This document shows positions 43,663 through 53,128 of a stretch of DNA of 64,000 nt, one piece after another. This DNA is from DAOUMF01 sp034408935 (GTDB lineage Bacteria > Chloroflexota > Dehalococcoidia > SM23-28-2 > RBG-16-64-32). The notes under the pieces are model-generated. The model did not search any database. It was given only the letters and a program-made list of their open reading frames with translations, and was not told the DNA's origin. How positions within the stretch are numbered: position 1 is the stretch's first letter; the number at the start of each line of letters is the position of its first letter. The position numbers and the translations under genes were made by a program. The stretch spans positions 1 through 64,000 of the forward strand of contig DAOUMV010000017.1 of assembly GCA_034408935.1 (NCBI GenBank), given 5' to 3'.

Positions 43663-44292
43663 GTGAGTGATAGGAAAGGAAGACGTCATGGGCGGGTGCG
43701 TGAGCTACTGATAAAAGTGCTCAACGGACGCACCCAGCTCGAAAAGGGAGAGGCAGCCGGGATCGCAAGAAGGTTGGGCTGCAGTCGGGAGGCGGTGCGA
43801 CAGGCCATGAGCCGCCTCGGGGTATCCATCAAGCCCCCTGCAGAGCCGCAATCATGCACTGGCTGTGGGAAGGTAATGAAGTACAGGAAGACCCGCCTCT
43901 GCCAGTCGTGTCGACTCAAGGACGCTTATGTGAGGCTGACATGCACGAATTGCGGTAGGGTCTTCGAGCGTCGTCGTGGCCTTCACGCGGCCTATCTTAG
44001 ACGAACCGTGACTCGGAAAAGGCGCGGCCCCGTCTGCAGCAGCCAGTGCAGCGCCAAGATCGCAAGATCTTGCTCGTGGTGTGGCCGGCCGGCTGGGTCC
44101 AGATGGCGGGCGCACGCCGGACTACAGGCGTTCTGTTGTCTCCCAGCCACATGTCGTTTCCAAGCTCAGAGAGCAATGCTCCCGGTGTGGTGGCGTTACC
44201 TGACGGCTGACCTGCTCCCCATGAAGGATCATCTGGACGCTATAGCCCAACTGCGGGCGAAGCTTGCATCGAAGGCTCCCGTGCCCGGATAG
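43663..44292 (+). CDS. HTH plus zinc-finger protein, unknown function
   Basis: The 209-residue basic protein begins with a helix-turn-helix-like part (GIARRLGCSREAVRQAMSRL). Several Cys pairs follow: CTGCGK and CQSC, CTNCGRVF, CSSQCSAK, CSWCGRPAG. These would bind two or more zinc ions. I recognise no named family. The start is uncertain: GTG 43663 is chosen, the frame is open to 43597, and no clear ribosome-binding site is seen. It resembles DNA-binding proteins found on phages and islands. Confidence 0.55.
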   Translation: MSDRKGRRHGRVRELLIKVLNGRTQLEKGEAAGIARRLGCSREAVRQAMSRLGVSIKPPAEPQSCTGCGKVMKYRKTRLCQSCRLKDAYVRLTCTNCGRVFERRRGLHAAYLRRTVTRKRRGPVCSSQCSAKIARSCSWCGRPAGSRWRAHAGLQAFCCLPATCRFQAQRAMLPVWWRYLTADLLPMKDHLDAIAQLRAKLASKAPVPG

Positions 44293-44622
44293 CAGACATA
44301 CAGAGACGACGCCGCGCGGGACGCGCCAATCTGCAAAGCTGCCGGCCTAACACCATCCGCAAGTAGCGTCATCCCATCCTTGGCTCCTGCGGGCGAGGTT
44401 CCCGGTAGCGGTTCGTGATCGCCCGCACGTTTTGCGGCAGCTATCGGCCGCCACAGTGTGGTGGTGGGGGGTGCTTCTTCCCTTGCCAGCCCCTGTGGCT
44501 GCGACTAGAATAGCCCCACAATCGCCATCTGCCGGTGGTGGCTTTGTGGCTTGACCAACGGTGGGATCTGACCCTGCGGGGTCGCCAACATCTGCGTAGC
44601 TGAGTCCAGAGGAGGGCGCGTT
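44293..44622. other. Interval upstream of the acyl-CoA ligase
   Basis: No gene is seen. Open frames here are shadows or lack family features. It should contain the ligase promoter; TTGACC near 44551 is the only -35-like word and has no good -10 partner. Confidence 0.4.
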
Positions 44623-46176
44623 ATGGTTGTCTCCGGGTACTGGCCTAGCCAGGCCCCTTACGAAGAGTTTCCTCTCCCGGAGCTCCTGCGCCGCTCGGCG
44701 GAGCGCTTCGGCGACAAGCCGGCCCTGATCGCCGCCGATGGCACCACCCGCACCTACTGCGAGGTCTGGAGCTACGCATGCAAGGTGGCGCATCTACTGC
44801 AGGACGAGGGCATCGGAAAGGGTGACAAGGTGGGCATCTTCTCGCCCAACCATATCGATTACGCCTCCGTCTTCCACGGCATCCTCCTGGCCGGCGCCAC
44901 GGTCACCACCCTGAACCCCCTCTACCGGGAGCGTGAGATCGAGCACCAGTTGGACGATGCTGAGGCCGTCGCCGTCTTCGTCCTCAGCCCGATGGCTCCC
45001 CCGGTGGAGGCGGCCCGTCGGAATCTGCCTCGTGTGCGCCACACCTGGCCCATCGATGGCCTGCCGGACCTGCTGGGGGGCGTCCCGGAGGAGTACCGGC
45101 CGGTGGCCATCAACGCCCGCGAGGATGTCGCCGTGCTGCCCTACTCCAGCGGCACGACGGGCCTTCCCAAGGGCGTGATGCTCACTCACTACAATCTCAC
45201 CTCCAACGTCAAGCAGCTCCTGGCGACCGAGCATCTAACGTCGGACGCTGTCGGACTGTGCGTGCTGCCCTTCTTTCACATCTACGGGATGACGGTGCTC
45301 ATGAACGCGGGCCTCGCCCTGGGCACCACCGGCGTCGTCATGATGCGGTTCGATCTGGAGCAGATGATGGACTTGGTGGGCAAGCACGGCATCACTCACC
45401 TCTTCCTGGTGCCGCCGGCGTTGCTGGCTATGGCCAACGTGCCCAATCCTTCTCGCTTCGACACTTCTTCCCTGGAGCTCATCAACTCTGGGGCGGCGCC
45501 TCTGCCTCTGGAGGTGGGGGAGCGGGTGAAGTCCATCTACGGCTGCCTGGTGTCGCAGGGCTACGGGCTCACTGAGACCAGCCCCACCACCAACACCAAC
45601 CCCCTGGAGCGGATAAAGCTGGAGTCCTGCGGCCCGCCCATCGCCGATACGCTTGAGAAGATTGTCAGCCTGGACACCGGTGAGGAGTTGCCCCTTGGTG
45701 AAGTCGGCGAACTGGTGGTGCAGGCCCCGCAGGTGATGAAGGGCTACTGGAAGCGTCCCGAGGAGACGAGCGAGTGCCTCAGCGAGGATGGGTGGCTGCT
45801 CACCGGCGACATCGGCTGGTTGGACGAGGATGGCTACCTGTACATCCTCGACCGCAAGAAGGAGATGATCAAGTACAAGGGCTACCAGGTGGCTCCGGCC
45901 GAGCTGGAGGCTCTCCTCCATGAGCACCCGGCTGTCCTCGACGCCGCCGTCATCCCTAAGCTCCACCCGGAGGGCGGCGAGATCCCGAAAGCCTTGGTCG
46001 TGCTTAGGGAAGGGGTCCAGGCCACCCCTGAAGAGCTGATGGCCTTTGTGGCTGAGAAGGTAGCGCCGTACAAGAAGATCCGCGAGGTGGAGTACTTGTC
46101 AGTGGTCCCCAAGACGGCCTCCGGCAAGATCCTCCGCCGCGACCTCATCGAGCGGGAGCGTAGCAAGAAGGACTGA
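44623..46176 (+). CDS. Long-chain acyl-CoA ligase / 4-coumarate-CoA ligase-like (AMP-forming)
   Basis: The 517-residue adenylate-forming enzyme has the P-loop YSSGTTGLPKGVMLTHYN, motif QGYGLTETSPTT, the hinge LTGDIGWLDEDGYLYILDR and the C-terminal catalytic Lys in PKTASGKILRRDL. It activates a carboxylic acid to the acyl-CoA with ATP. The start has GAGGAGG upstream. It probably supplies substrates for the acyl-CoA dehydrogenase and hydratase encoded at 50-52 kb, although it is on the other strand and a separate transcript. Confidence 0.94.
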   Translation: MVVSGYWPSQAPYEEFPLPELLRRSAERFGDKPALIAADGTTRTYCEVWSYACKVAHLLQDEGIGKGDKVGIFSPNHIDYASVFHGILLAGATVTTLNPLYREREIEHQLDDAEAVAVFVLSPMAPPVEAARRNLPRVRHTWPIDGLPDLLGGVPEEYRPVAINAREDVAVLPYSSGTTGLPKGVMLTHYNLTSNVKQLLATEHLTSDAVGLCVLPFFHIYGMTVLMNAGLALGTTGVVMMRFDLEQMMDLVGKHGITHLFLVPPALLAMANVPNPSRFDTSSLELINSGAAPLPLEVGERVKSIYGCLVSQGYGLTETSPTTNTNPLERIKLESCGPPIADTLEKIVSLDTGEELPLGEVGELVVQAPQVMKGYWKRPEETSECLSEDGWLLTGDIGWLDEDGYLYILDRKKEMIKYKGYQVAPAELEALLHEHPAVLDAAVIPKLHPEGGEIPKALVVLREGVQATPEELMAFVAEKVAPYKKIREVEYLSVVPKTASGKILRRDLIERERSKKD

Positions 46177-46367
46177 CTGAGCCCCTCCTCCGTTGGCGGG
46201 GCACCCGATAGCTGAGGGGAAAAACCTGTTCGAGACGGCTCCGTGTTCAGGACCAGCGCGCAAGATGACTCTGCGATGGCTGGCGCGATCTGGCCGGGGC
46301 GGTCTTACCAGATCCTCTCTTCTGGAAGCCTGCTGGCGATCATCGGGTGCTGCACGCTTGGCGGCTC

Positions 46368-48647
46368 TCAATCGTGGTAGGGTTGGGCACCGCCCGGCGA
46401 GGCCCCTTCCAGGTTGGCCATACCGAGCCTCAGCCATAGACGGCGGAGGGGCGCCGGCGCCCACCAGTTGAGGCGGCCCATCAGCCGCATGGCGGCCGGG
46501 ACGAACAGCGCGCGCACGATCGTGGCATCGATGGCGATCGCCACCGCTATCCCGAGTCCCACCTGCTTGACGAAGATGATCTCGCTGGTCGCGAAGGACG
46601 CTGATACCACCACCAGAAGTAGGGCGGCGCTGGTGATGATCCGTCCCGTGCGCTCCAGGCCACGGACCACGCTCATCCGATTATCGCCGCTGGCGTCGTA
46701 CTCCTCCTTGATGCGGCTCAGGAGGAACACTTCATAGTCCATGGACAGACCAAAGACGACGGCGAACATGAAGACCGGCACAAACAGGGTGATGGCGCCC
46801 ACGGATTCGAACCGCAGCAGCCATTCCAGGTTGCCGTCCTGAAACACCCACACCAGGGCACCGAAGGCTGCCCCCAGCGACAGCACGTTCATGACCAGCG
46901 CCTTGATGGGCACCACGAAGGACCCGAAAGCCAGGAACAGCGCCCCGAAGGTCACCAGAGCGATGAAGGCTATGGCATAGGGTAGCCGTTCCCGAATGGT
47001 GTTCCTGCTGTCGAGGAAGGCGGCGCTTCTGCCGCCCACCAGCGCCTCCAGGCCACCGGTCGGCCGGATACTCCGGATCTCCCCCACCGCGTCCAGCGCC
47101 TCGTCCGACAGGTGATCAGAGGAGAGGACGGCGGACACCAGCGTCACGTTGTTCTCGGTGAAGCGGTCGACGACTGGGCCCAGAGACGGGTCTAACTGGT
47201 CTAGCAACTCTGGTGGCTGCGCGTAGAGCGCCTGGTACTCCTGGCGTCCCAGGGAGGAGTCGAGGCTGACGATGCTGTCCACTCGCTCTACCCCCGGCAC
47301 GTCCTCGATGGCAGTAACGTAGTCGAAGAGAGACCCTACGTTCTCCGGTGCCAGAACGTCATCGGGGGTCTCCACCAGGATCTGGACCGGCGACGTCTCA
47401 TTGGGTGAGAAGTGCTCGCCGTTGGCTAGCAGCTCGTGCACCTGGCGTGGCTCGGCGTCCTTGCCAAGGATGCGAGAGTCGGAGGTCGTGAACTGCACCC
47501 GCAGGAAGGGCAACGCCGCGGCGATCAGCACGGTTGCCACGACCACGGCGACCACGATCGGCCGGCGCATCACCCAGTTGGCGAGCCGGGACCAGAAGGC
47601 GGATCCGTCGCCGTGGATCCAGGCACGGCGAATCGAAAGGGCGTTCACCCGCGGGCCGAGGACGGCGAGCATCGCTGGCAGGACGGTGAGCGACCACGCC
47701 ACGGCGATGAAGGCGACCAGGGCGCCACCCAGAGCCATGCTGCGCATCCACAAATGCGGGAAGAAGAACAGGCCCAGCATGCTCACGGCCACCGCGACGC
47801 CGGAGAACGTCACCGCCTTGCCGGCTGTGGTCACCGTGCGCACGATGGCGGCGGTGGACTGCAGGCCCCTGCCCAGTTCCTCCCGGTAGCGGTTCACCAC
47901 CAGCAGCGAGTAGTCGATGGCCAGGCCTAAACCCAGCATTATGACGATGTTTAAGACAAAGACGTTGACGTCGGTGAACTGGGTGATCAGCCGCAGCGCT
48001 GCCATGGTGGTCAGGATGGATAGGCCGCCGATGAGCAAGGGCAGCAACGAGGCCACCACGCTGCCGAACACGATGACCAGCAGCACGGCAACGATGGCAA
48101 AGGCCAGCAACTCGGCTCGGCGCGAGTCCTTCTCTATCTGCTGTGTGGCGATGTCCATAGTAACCGTGATGCCGCCGAGCTGGACTGGTACTGTCGACGC
48201 TCGCAGCGCGGACTCGACGTCAGGCAGAGCATCGATCTTTGCGTCCTGGTTGCCCGCTAGACTGATAACGGCGAAGGTCTGGCTGCGGTCGAAGGAGACG
48301 AGGGCGTCGCCTCCGCCGTTGTAGAACGAGGTGACGCTGACCACCCCCTCCTGCTGCTCGGCGTCGGCCAGAGTTGACTGGATGCTGGCGGCGAAGGCGG
48401 GATCGTCCACGGAGGTGGTCTCGTCCCCGAAGACGGCTATAACGTCGGCCTCGCCCAGGCCTAGGTCGTCGACAAGACGGTCCTCCACTTCGAACGAGTC
48501 GCTGCCGACGGCCTCCAAGCCGCTGCCCGATTCAAGGTCGTCGAACACGCCCGAGCCGTAGCTCAGACCCAGGACCGCGACCGCGAGCGCGGCCGCCAGG
48601 GTGGCGAAGCGAAGACGAACCGCTAGGCTTCCGATCCGGCTGAACAT
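46368..48647 (-). CDS. MMPL-family RND transporter
   Basis: The 759-residue protein has two repeats of one TM helix, a large external domain and five more TM helices. Diagnostic text includes LAIDYSLLVVNRYREEL in repeat 1 and LSMDYEVFLLSRIKEEYDAS in repeat 2, where charged residues within the helices relay protons. MMPL proteins export lipids, fatty acids or drugs. GGAGGGAGG precedes the ATG. It is convergent with the acyl-CoA ligase, so a lipid substrate is possible. Confidence 0.95.
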   Translation of the reverse strand: MFSRIGSLAVRLRFATLAAALAVAVLGLSYGSGVFDDLESGSGLEAVGSDSFEVEDRLVDDLGLGEADVIAVFGDETTSVDDPAFAASIQSTLADAEQQEGVVSVTSFYNGGGDALVSFDRSQTFAVISLAGNQDAKIDALPDVESALRASTVPVQLGGITVTMDIATQQIEKDSRRAELLAFAIVAVLLVIVFGSVVASLLPLLIGGLSILTTMAALRLITQFTDVNVFVLNIVIMLGLGLAIDYSLLVVNRYREELGRGLQSTAAIVRTVTTAGKAVTFSGVAVAVSMLGLFFFPHLWMRSMALGGALVAFIAVAWSLTVLPAMLAVLGPRVNALSIRRAWIHGDGSAFWSRLANWVMRRPIVVAVVVATVLIAAALPFLRVQFTTSDSRILGKDAEPRQVHELLANGEHFSPNETSPVQILVETPDDVLAPENVGSLFDYVTAIEDVPGVERVDSIVSLDSSLGRQEYQALYAQPPELLDQLDPSLGPVVDRFTENNVTLVSAVLSSDHLSDEALDAVGEIRSIRPTGGLEALVGGRSAAFLDSRNTIRERLPYAIAFIALVTFGALFLAFGSFVVPIKALVMNVLSLGAAFGALVWVFQDGNLEWLLRFESVGAITLFVPVFMFAVVFGLSMDYEVFLLSRIKEEYDASGDNRMSVVRGLERTGRIITSAALLLVVVSASFATSEIIFVKQVGLGIAVAIAIDATIVRALFVPAAMRLMGRLNWWAPAPLRRLWLRLGMANLEGASPGGAQPYHD

Positions 48648-48742
48648 TGGGATCCTCCCTCCATCGCTCCTCTTGGTCGGCCAATGAGATTAGCCAGAGT
48701 GTCGGTTGGGTGACTCGCCCAGAACATGACGCTCCGCGGAGG

Positions 48743-49237
48743 CTAGGTCCTTTCGCCGCCGGGGGTGCGAGGTGTAAACGACGCTTCACGTCCCGCTATC
48801 TGATCCATATGCATTCGGTCGTGGCGATACAGGGAGCGCAGCATCTGGAGGACGCTCATATCGCCGAACAGGAGGTGCTTCCCCTTCCTCCTCAGTTCGT
48901 CGTCGGTGAGGCCTTCGATGGCCGAAATGGTCTCGCTACGCGCGGAGGCGAGCTCGCGCAGGAGGTCCGCCAAGGGGCGAGGCTGGGCCTCGGCATAGGC
49001 AGGGGGATTCGGCGGCGGAGGGCCCACCTCGGAGCCAGGCTCCTCGCGCGCCTTCATGGCCCATCCCAGCCACAGCCTCTCGAAGGCTGCCAGGTGGGCG
49101 AGCTGCTCCTTCGCCGACCATTCGCGTTCCGAGCGGCGGCTCGCCTCCTCATCGCTCATCTCCTGAACCTGGGATTCAAGGTCTCGCCGGTGGGACTCCA
49201 GCTTCGCCAATAGCTCCTCTAGTTCGGGCGGGCGCAC
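48743..49237 (-). CDS. DinB/YfiT-family four-helix protein
   Basis: The 164-residue helical protein has EWSAKEQLAHLAAFERLWLG in helix 2 and RSLYRHDRMHMDQIAGR in the last helix; the His residues are the usual metal ligands of DinB-like enzymes (thiol-dependent transferases and hydrolases). GTG 49235-49237 is chosen because AAAGGAGAGG stands just upstream; the frame is open to 49372 but without a site. A Pro-rich loop (GPPPPNPPAYAEAQP) interrupts the middle. It stands between the MMPL gene and the fatty-acid operon. Confidence 0.85.
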   Translation of the reverse strand: MRPPELEELLAKLESHRRDLESQVQEMSDEEASRRSEREWSAKEQLAHLAAFERLWLGWAMKAREEPGSEVGPPPPNPPAYAEAQPRPLADLLRELASARSETISAIEGLTDDELRRKGKHLLFGDMSVLQMLRSLYRHDRMHMDQIAGREASFTPRTPGGERT

Positions 49238-49420
49238 GCTATCCTCTCCTTTCCGTTCATGTCTAGCGTTCAGGCGCTCTGCTTGGCGAACGGGCTGGCC
49301 ACGCCCGTCGGCTCCTACCATCGTTCCTCTTTCAAAAGCCTCCTGCCGTTCTAGTGGCAGGAATGGCAGCACGACTTCTCCCCGCCAACTCAGACGCTGT
49401 GGCTGCCTCGCGGCCGCCTC

Positions 49421-49849
49421 CTACTGGCTTCGCTCCTCCACGCGCACCTCCATGACGATGTGACCCCAGCCGCCGCACCTGACCCCGATGTCGAAGCAAC
49501 CGACGCGGCGGAAGCGCAGCGAATCAGGATCCGCCCCGGCGTAGAGCAACTCGTTGCTGGCGAAGATAGGAGTGGCCAGCCCGTGCAGGGCGAAGACGCA
49601 CATGCGGCGGGGGCACTTCGTGGCAAGGAGATTCCCCGCCCCATCGAAGACAAAGCGGTCGCCCACCTTGTGCTGGCTGTTGCAGCCGTGCGACTCTACA
49701 ACCTCGGCCACGATGGTCTTCTGCATCAGTTCCGGCCCCTTGGCGAGCACCTCTTCATTGCGGGGATTCGCCCGAAATATGGCCATCTCCTCGTCGTTGT
49801 ACCCCAGATGCTGCTGGAAGAATTTCCACGTGTTCTCGTCTACGGACAT
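49421..49849 (-). CDS. TIGR04076-like small protein
   Basis: The 142-residue protein starts with YNDEEMAIFRANPRNEEVL and has a cysteine-bearing core: SHGCNSQHKVGDRFVF, KCPRRMCVFALHGL, VGCFDIGVRCGGWGHIVMEV. This fits the TIGR04076 family of unknown function, in which spaced cysteines suggest a metal or redox site. AAGGAGG precedes the ATG. It is the last gene of the TetR-controlled acyl-CoA operon, 27 bases after the hydratase. Confidence 0.78.
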   Translation of the reverse strand: MSVDENTWKFFQQHLGYNDEEMAIFRANPRNEEVLAKGPELMQKTIVAEVVESHGCNSQHKVGDRFVFDGAGNLLATKCPRRMCVFALHGLATPIFASNELLYAGADPDSLRFRRVGCFDIGVRCGGWGHIVMEVRVEERSQ

Positions 49850-49876
49850 GTCGGCCTCCTTCCTTCGACTTACGGC

Positions 49877-50668
49877 TTATCGGCCTCTGAACTTTGGCGA
49901 TCGCTTTTCAGTGAAGGCCTGCAATCCCTCGCGGAAGTCATCGCTGATAGCACTCAGCCCTATGAAGTGCCGCTCATGTTCTAGCTGCGTCTCCAGGGTC
50001 TCGCCCAAGCTCCGGTGGACCAACTCCTTGGCTCGTGCTAGGGCCAGGGTCGGCCCCTGAGCCAGACGCCGGGCGAGGGCATGGGTCTCCTTCTCTAGGT
50101 CGGTGTCCGGTACCACGCGATTGATCAGCCCCAGCCGCTGGGCCTCTGGGGAGGCAATCGGGTCACCCGCATAGAAGATCTCCAGCGCCTTCTTGAGCCC
50201 CACCAGCCGGGGAATGAAGTAGGTGGAGCTACCATCGGGGGAGAGGCCGACCAGGGTGTAGCCCGTCATGAACTGGGCCGTCTCGGCGGCGACGGTCAGG
50301 TCGCAAGCCAGGGCCAGGCTCATCCCGGCACCCACCGCTACCCCGTGGACCTGGGCAATGACCGGTTTCTCCATGCGCCGGATCTCGATGATGCCCGTGT
50401 GCAGCCGTGAAGCCAGCGTCCGGATGGCCAGCAGAGGGTCTCCCTCCAAGAAGTTGGCGAACTCCTTGAGGTCGCCCCCGGCGCAGAAGGCGCGGCCGGC
50501 TCCCTTCACCACCACCACACGAACGTCCGAATCGGCGCCACAGCGCATTACGGCGTCCACGAGATCCTCTCCCAACTGAGGGTTGAGGGCGTTCATCGCT
50601 TCGGGCCGGTTCAGGGTCAGGGTGGCGATGTTCTCCTCGATATCGAGGAGAACGGTCTCGTAGCTCAT
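49877..50668 (-). CDS. Enoyl-CoA hydratase/isomerase
   Basis: The 263-residue crotonase has LTLNRPEAMNALN, oxyanion loop 1 KGAGRAFCAGGDLKEF and loop 2 QVHGVAVGAGMSLALACDL, then TGYTLVGLSPDGSSTYFIPR. It hydrates or isomerises a 2-enoyl-CoA. The Glu pair of classical hydratases is not clear (SPDGSST at the second site), so an isomerase is possible. ATG 50668 with GGAGAGGAGG upstream is preferred to the open frame up to 50722, which overlaps the dehydrogenase stop. Confidence 0.92.
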   Translation of the reverse strand: MSYETVLLDIEENIATLTLNRPEAMNALNPQLGEDLVDAVMRCGADSDVRVVVVKGAGRAFCAGGDLKEFANFLEGDPLLAIRTLASRLHTGIIEIRRMEKPVIAQVHGVAVGAGMSLALACDLTVAAETAQFMTGYTLVGLSPDGSSTYFIPRLVGLKKALEIFYAGDPIASPEAQRLGLINRVVPDTDLEKETHALARRLAQGPTLALARAKELVHRSLGETLETQLEHERHFIGLSAISDDFREGLQAFTEKRSPKFRGR

Positions 50669-50715
50669 GTCACTGGGCCTCCTCTCCTGCGCTGGCTCGA
50701 GTCGGCCGAGCGCTC

Positions 50716-51882
50716 TTACCACCGCTCCTCTTTGAGAAGCCTCCTGGCGATGGTCAGGCGTTGCATCTCTGATGTGCCCTCAACGATGGTGAAGGGTCGC
50801 ACCGCCCGATAGACTCTCTCCAAGTTGGTCTCCCGCAAGCAGCCTGCGCCACCGTGAATCTGGATAGCCTCGTAGGCCGCACGGTTGACCATCTCCGAGC
50901 AGTAGAGTTTGGTCATGGCCGCCTCCTTGCGGATGTCCATTCCTTGGTCTCGCATCCAGGCCGTCCTGTGGACCATGTTTTCGGCGGCAAACAGCTCGGT
51001 GGCCATGTCGGCCAGCTTGAACTGAATGGCCTGGTACGTGGCGATGGAATTGCCGAACTGGCTCCTCTGCTTGGCGTACTCGGCGCTCATTCTGAGAAGG
51101 CGCCGGGCGAAGCCGACGCCCATGGCTGCGGACCTGACCCGGTTGGCGTTTATCCAGTCCAGGGCTAGGAGCAGGCCGAAGCCTTCCTGTCCCAAAACGT
51201 TCTCGGCCGGAACCCGGCAGTCCTCGAAGACCAGCTCACCCTGAAACCCCGTGAAGCCCATGCAGTTGTGGGATCGGGTCACGGAGAAGCCGGGCTGGTC
51301 TGTGTCCACGAGGAAGCAGGTTATGCCGCCCTTCGCTCCCAGCTTTTCATCGGTCACCGCGAAAGTCATCGCAAAGTCGGCCTGGGGGGCGTTGGTGATG
51401 ATGCTCTTGGTGCCGTTGAGCAGGAAGGCCCCGTCTCTCTTGTCGGCTCTAGTCCGAAGACTGGTGGCGTCTGAGCCGGCGTCGGGCTCGGACAGGGCGA
51501 AGCAGGTGGTGGTCTCCCCCTTCACCACCGGGTAGAGGTACCTTTCCCTCTGCTCCTCGGTGCAGGCCAGGAGGACGGAAGAAGGTCCTCCGATCCCTCC
51601 CAGCACGTCTTCGAAGAACAGCGTGTCGTGAAAGTACGCCTCTATGTCCAGAAGGCAACGTGCGGAGAAGGAGATGCCCCCTCCGCCGACCTTCTCAGGC
51701 ATATCGACGCCGTAGAGGCCCAGTTCTTTGGAGCGCAGCCGCACCTGCCTCCTCAGCTCCTTGGGTGCGGGGCTATCCCAGCTAAGGTTGTTCTCTCTCT
51801 CCAGAGGGATGACCTCCTCGGTGACGAACCTCCCAAGGGTCTGCTTCAGCATTTCCACTTCCTCGGGTACCGCGAAGTCCAT
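50716..51882 (-). CDS. Acyl-CoA dehydrogenase
   Basis: The 388-residue flavoenzyme has the first signature CFALSEPDAGSDATSLRTRA, the FAD-contact region QIHGGAGCLRETNLERVYR and the catalytic Glu near the end in IVEGTSEMQRLTIARRLL. Length and layout are those of medium/short-chain acyl-CoA dehydrogenases. It makes the 2-enoyl-CoA used by the hydratase 47 bases downstream. ATG 51882 follows GAAAGGAGGG; the upstream open frame to 51963 is not needed. Confidence 0.95.
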   Translation of the reverse strand: MDFAVPEEVEMLKQTLGRFVTEEVIPLERENNLSWDSPAPKELRRQVRLRSKELGLYGVDMPEKVGGGGISFSARCLLDIEAYFHDTLFFEDVLGGIGGPSSVLLACTEEQRERYLYPVVKGETTTCFALSEPDAGSDATSLRTRADKRDGAFLLNGTKSIITNAPQADFAMTFAVTDEKLGAKGGITCFLVDTDQPGFSVTRSHNCMGFTGFQGELVFEDCRVPAENVLGQEGFGLLLALDWINANRVRSAAMGVGFARRLLRMSAEYAKQRSQFGNSIATYQAIQFKLADMATELFAAENMVHRTAWMRDQGMDIRKEAAMTKLYCSEMVNRAAYEAIQIHGGAGCLRETNLERVYRAVRPFTIVEGTSEMQRLTIARRLLKEERW

Positions 51883-51923
51883 GGTTTTCCCTCCTTTCAG
51901 GTGAAAGGTGTGTCTGAACGGGG

Positions 51924-52442
51924 CTAGGGCTGCGGCGACTGAAAGGCGATGACAGGTCGACACTCACGGCCCTGCACCTTTGGGCAGGGCCGGGGCCCCG
52001 GTTCCTCGGTCAGCGGGAGGCCCAGTGCATTGTGCCAGCCCTGAATCCGGTCGCCGGCGGCGCAATCATAGAGAGGGCCGATACCGGCCTTGGTGACGTT
52101 CTCGTGGATATAACAGCGCTTTATCCATCCCTCATAGGAGTGCTCGTCGACAATTCGGATCTCGAGCTGTGTCAGGGGTGGAGGCGCGAAGACGCGGAAG
52201 GCCACCTCGATCACCTGCACCAGCTCCTCCACCGTCGTCGGCTTAGCGATGTTCAGGGCTTTGATTAGGCGGCGCATCTCCGCCTCGCCCAAAGCGCGGC
52301 ACGCCTTCTTGTTGAGCCTGTTGGCCGCCTCGAGGCCGAACTCCTGCGCCACGGCATTGAACCAGCGGGCGTCGTGGGAGTACCAGCAGCTGCGGATGAG
52401 CCCCTCTCGTTCTTCCGGGGACAGGTCTGGCCACAGGAGCAA
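51924..52442 (-). CDS. DUF6125-like protein
   Basis: The 172-residue protein begins LLLWPDLSPEEREGLIRSCW, continues with the typical DARWFNAVAQEFGLEAANRLN and ends with a Cys-containing part (RCYIHENV, YDCAAGDR). The family is often encoded beside acyl-CoA genes, but its role is unknown. I place the start at TTG 52440-52442, with GGGAGG six bases upstream. This also avoids overlap with the TetR gene; the ATG at 52499 has no site and adds 19 unmatched residues. Confidence 0.75.
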   Translation of the reverse strand: MLLWPDLSPEEREGLIRSCWYSHDARWFNAVAQEFGLEAANRLNKKACRALGEAEMRRLIKALNIAKPTTVEELVQVIEVAFRVFAPPPLTQLEIRIVDEHSYEGWIKRCYIHENVTKAGIGPLYDCAAGDRIQGWHNALGLPLTEEPGPRPCPKVQGRECRPVIAFQSPQP

Positions 52443-52453
52443 GATGTTCCTCC

Positions 52454-53098
52454 CTAGCTCTCGTCCGTGGGCGGTTGCTTTCTGGCTCCGGCTAGCCAAT
52501 CCAGGTAGCCGTTGATCATCTCCACGACCCTCTGTTCGCCCACGTCCTTATCGAATCCCAAGAGGCGCACCAGGGTCAGGGTGAAGCCGATGCTGTTGAG
52601 GAGCCAAGCTCCCACATAGGGATTTATGTCGTCCCGCACGATGCCCTCGCTCTTTCCTTGCTCGATGACCTGGGCCAGGAAGCGAACGTAGCCCTTGTGG
52701 TTCTCCCGCAACTGGTGAGCGATATCAGGATCGTCGGACTCGGCCAGCGCCTGGAACTGGACCTTCAGCTCGTCGGGGTGAGTGCGCAGGCCTTCCACGT
52801 AGACGCGCCCCACGCGCGTCAGAGCCGATAGGGTGTCGCCCTCGTCGCTAGTGGCAGCCTGGTTCCAGAGCACAAGGATGCGCTCTCCTATCCTCTTCAG
52901 AATGCGAACAAAGAGTTCTTTCTTGCTGGGGAAGTACTTGTAGATGGTGGGCTCCGATATCCCTGCCTCCATCGCGATTTCGGCGGTTCCCGCCAGGCGA
53001 TAGTTGGAGCGGGCGAAGACCCTAGTAGCGGCGCGAAGTATTTGCATCTCTCGCTCTTGGGCGGAAAGGCGAGTCCTTGCAGCTCGGGTCATGGCCAT
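52454..53098 (-). CDS. TetR-family transcriptional repressor
   Basis: The 214-residue regulator has the TetR helix-turn-helix: ILRAATRVFARSNYRLAGTA, then AGISEPTIYKYFPSKKELFV. A helical ligand domain follows (FQALAESDDPDIAHQLREN). It leads the operon of DUF6125, acyl-CoA dehydrogenase, hydratase and TIGR04076 genes. Its ATG at 53098 is 10 bases from a 20-bp palindrome that overlaps the -10 box, so it very probably represses its own operon. By analogy with FadR/PsrA/FabR-type TetR proteins the inducer may be an acyl-CoA. Confidence 0.93.
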   Translation of the reverse strand: MAMTRAARTRLSAQEREMQILRAATRVFARSNYRLAGTAEIAMEAGISEPTIYKYFPSKKELFVRILKRIGERILVLWNQAATSDEGDTLSALTRVGRVYVEGLRTHPDELKVQFQALAESDDPDIAHQLRENHKGYVRFLAQVIEQGKSEGIVRDDINPYVGAWLLNSIGFTLTLVRLLGFDKDVGEQRVVEMINGYLDWLAGARKQPPTDES

Positions 53099-53108
53099 TC
53101 TCAAGCGG

Positions 53109-53128
53109 ACTAGTGAGCACTCACTAGT
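53109..53128. promoter_or_regulatory. TetR operator palindrome
   Basis: ACTAGTGAG and CTCACTAGT are exact inverted repeats around a central CA. The site overlaps the last three bases of the -10 box of the promoter at 53126-53154 and the transcription start, and ends 10 bases before the TetR start codon. This is an ideal position for autorepression. Confidence 0.88.

Noticed and set aside
46186..46232. CCCCTC...GAGGGG hairpin followed by AAAAA after the acyl-CoA ligase
   Set aside because: The A-run is on the wrong side for a terminator of the plus-strand gene, and on the minus strand the T-run precedes the stem. The loop is also too long.
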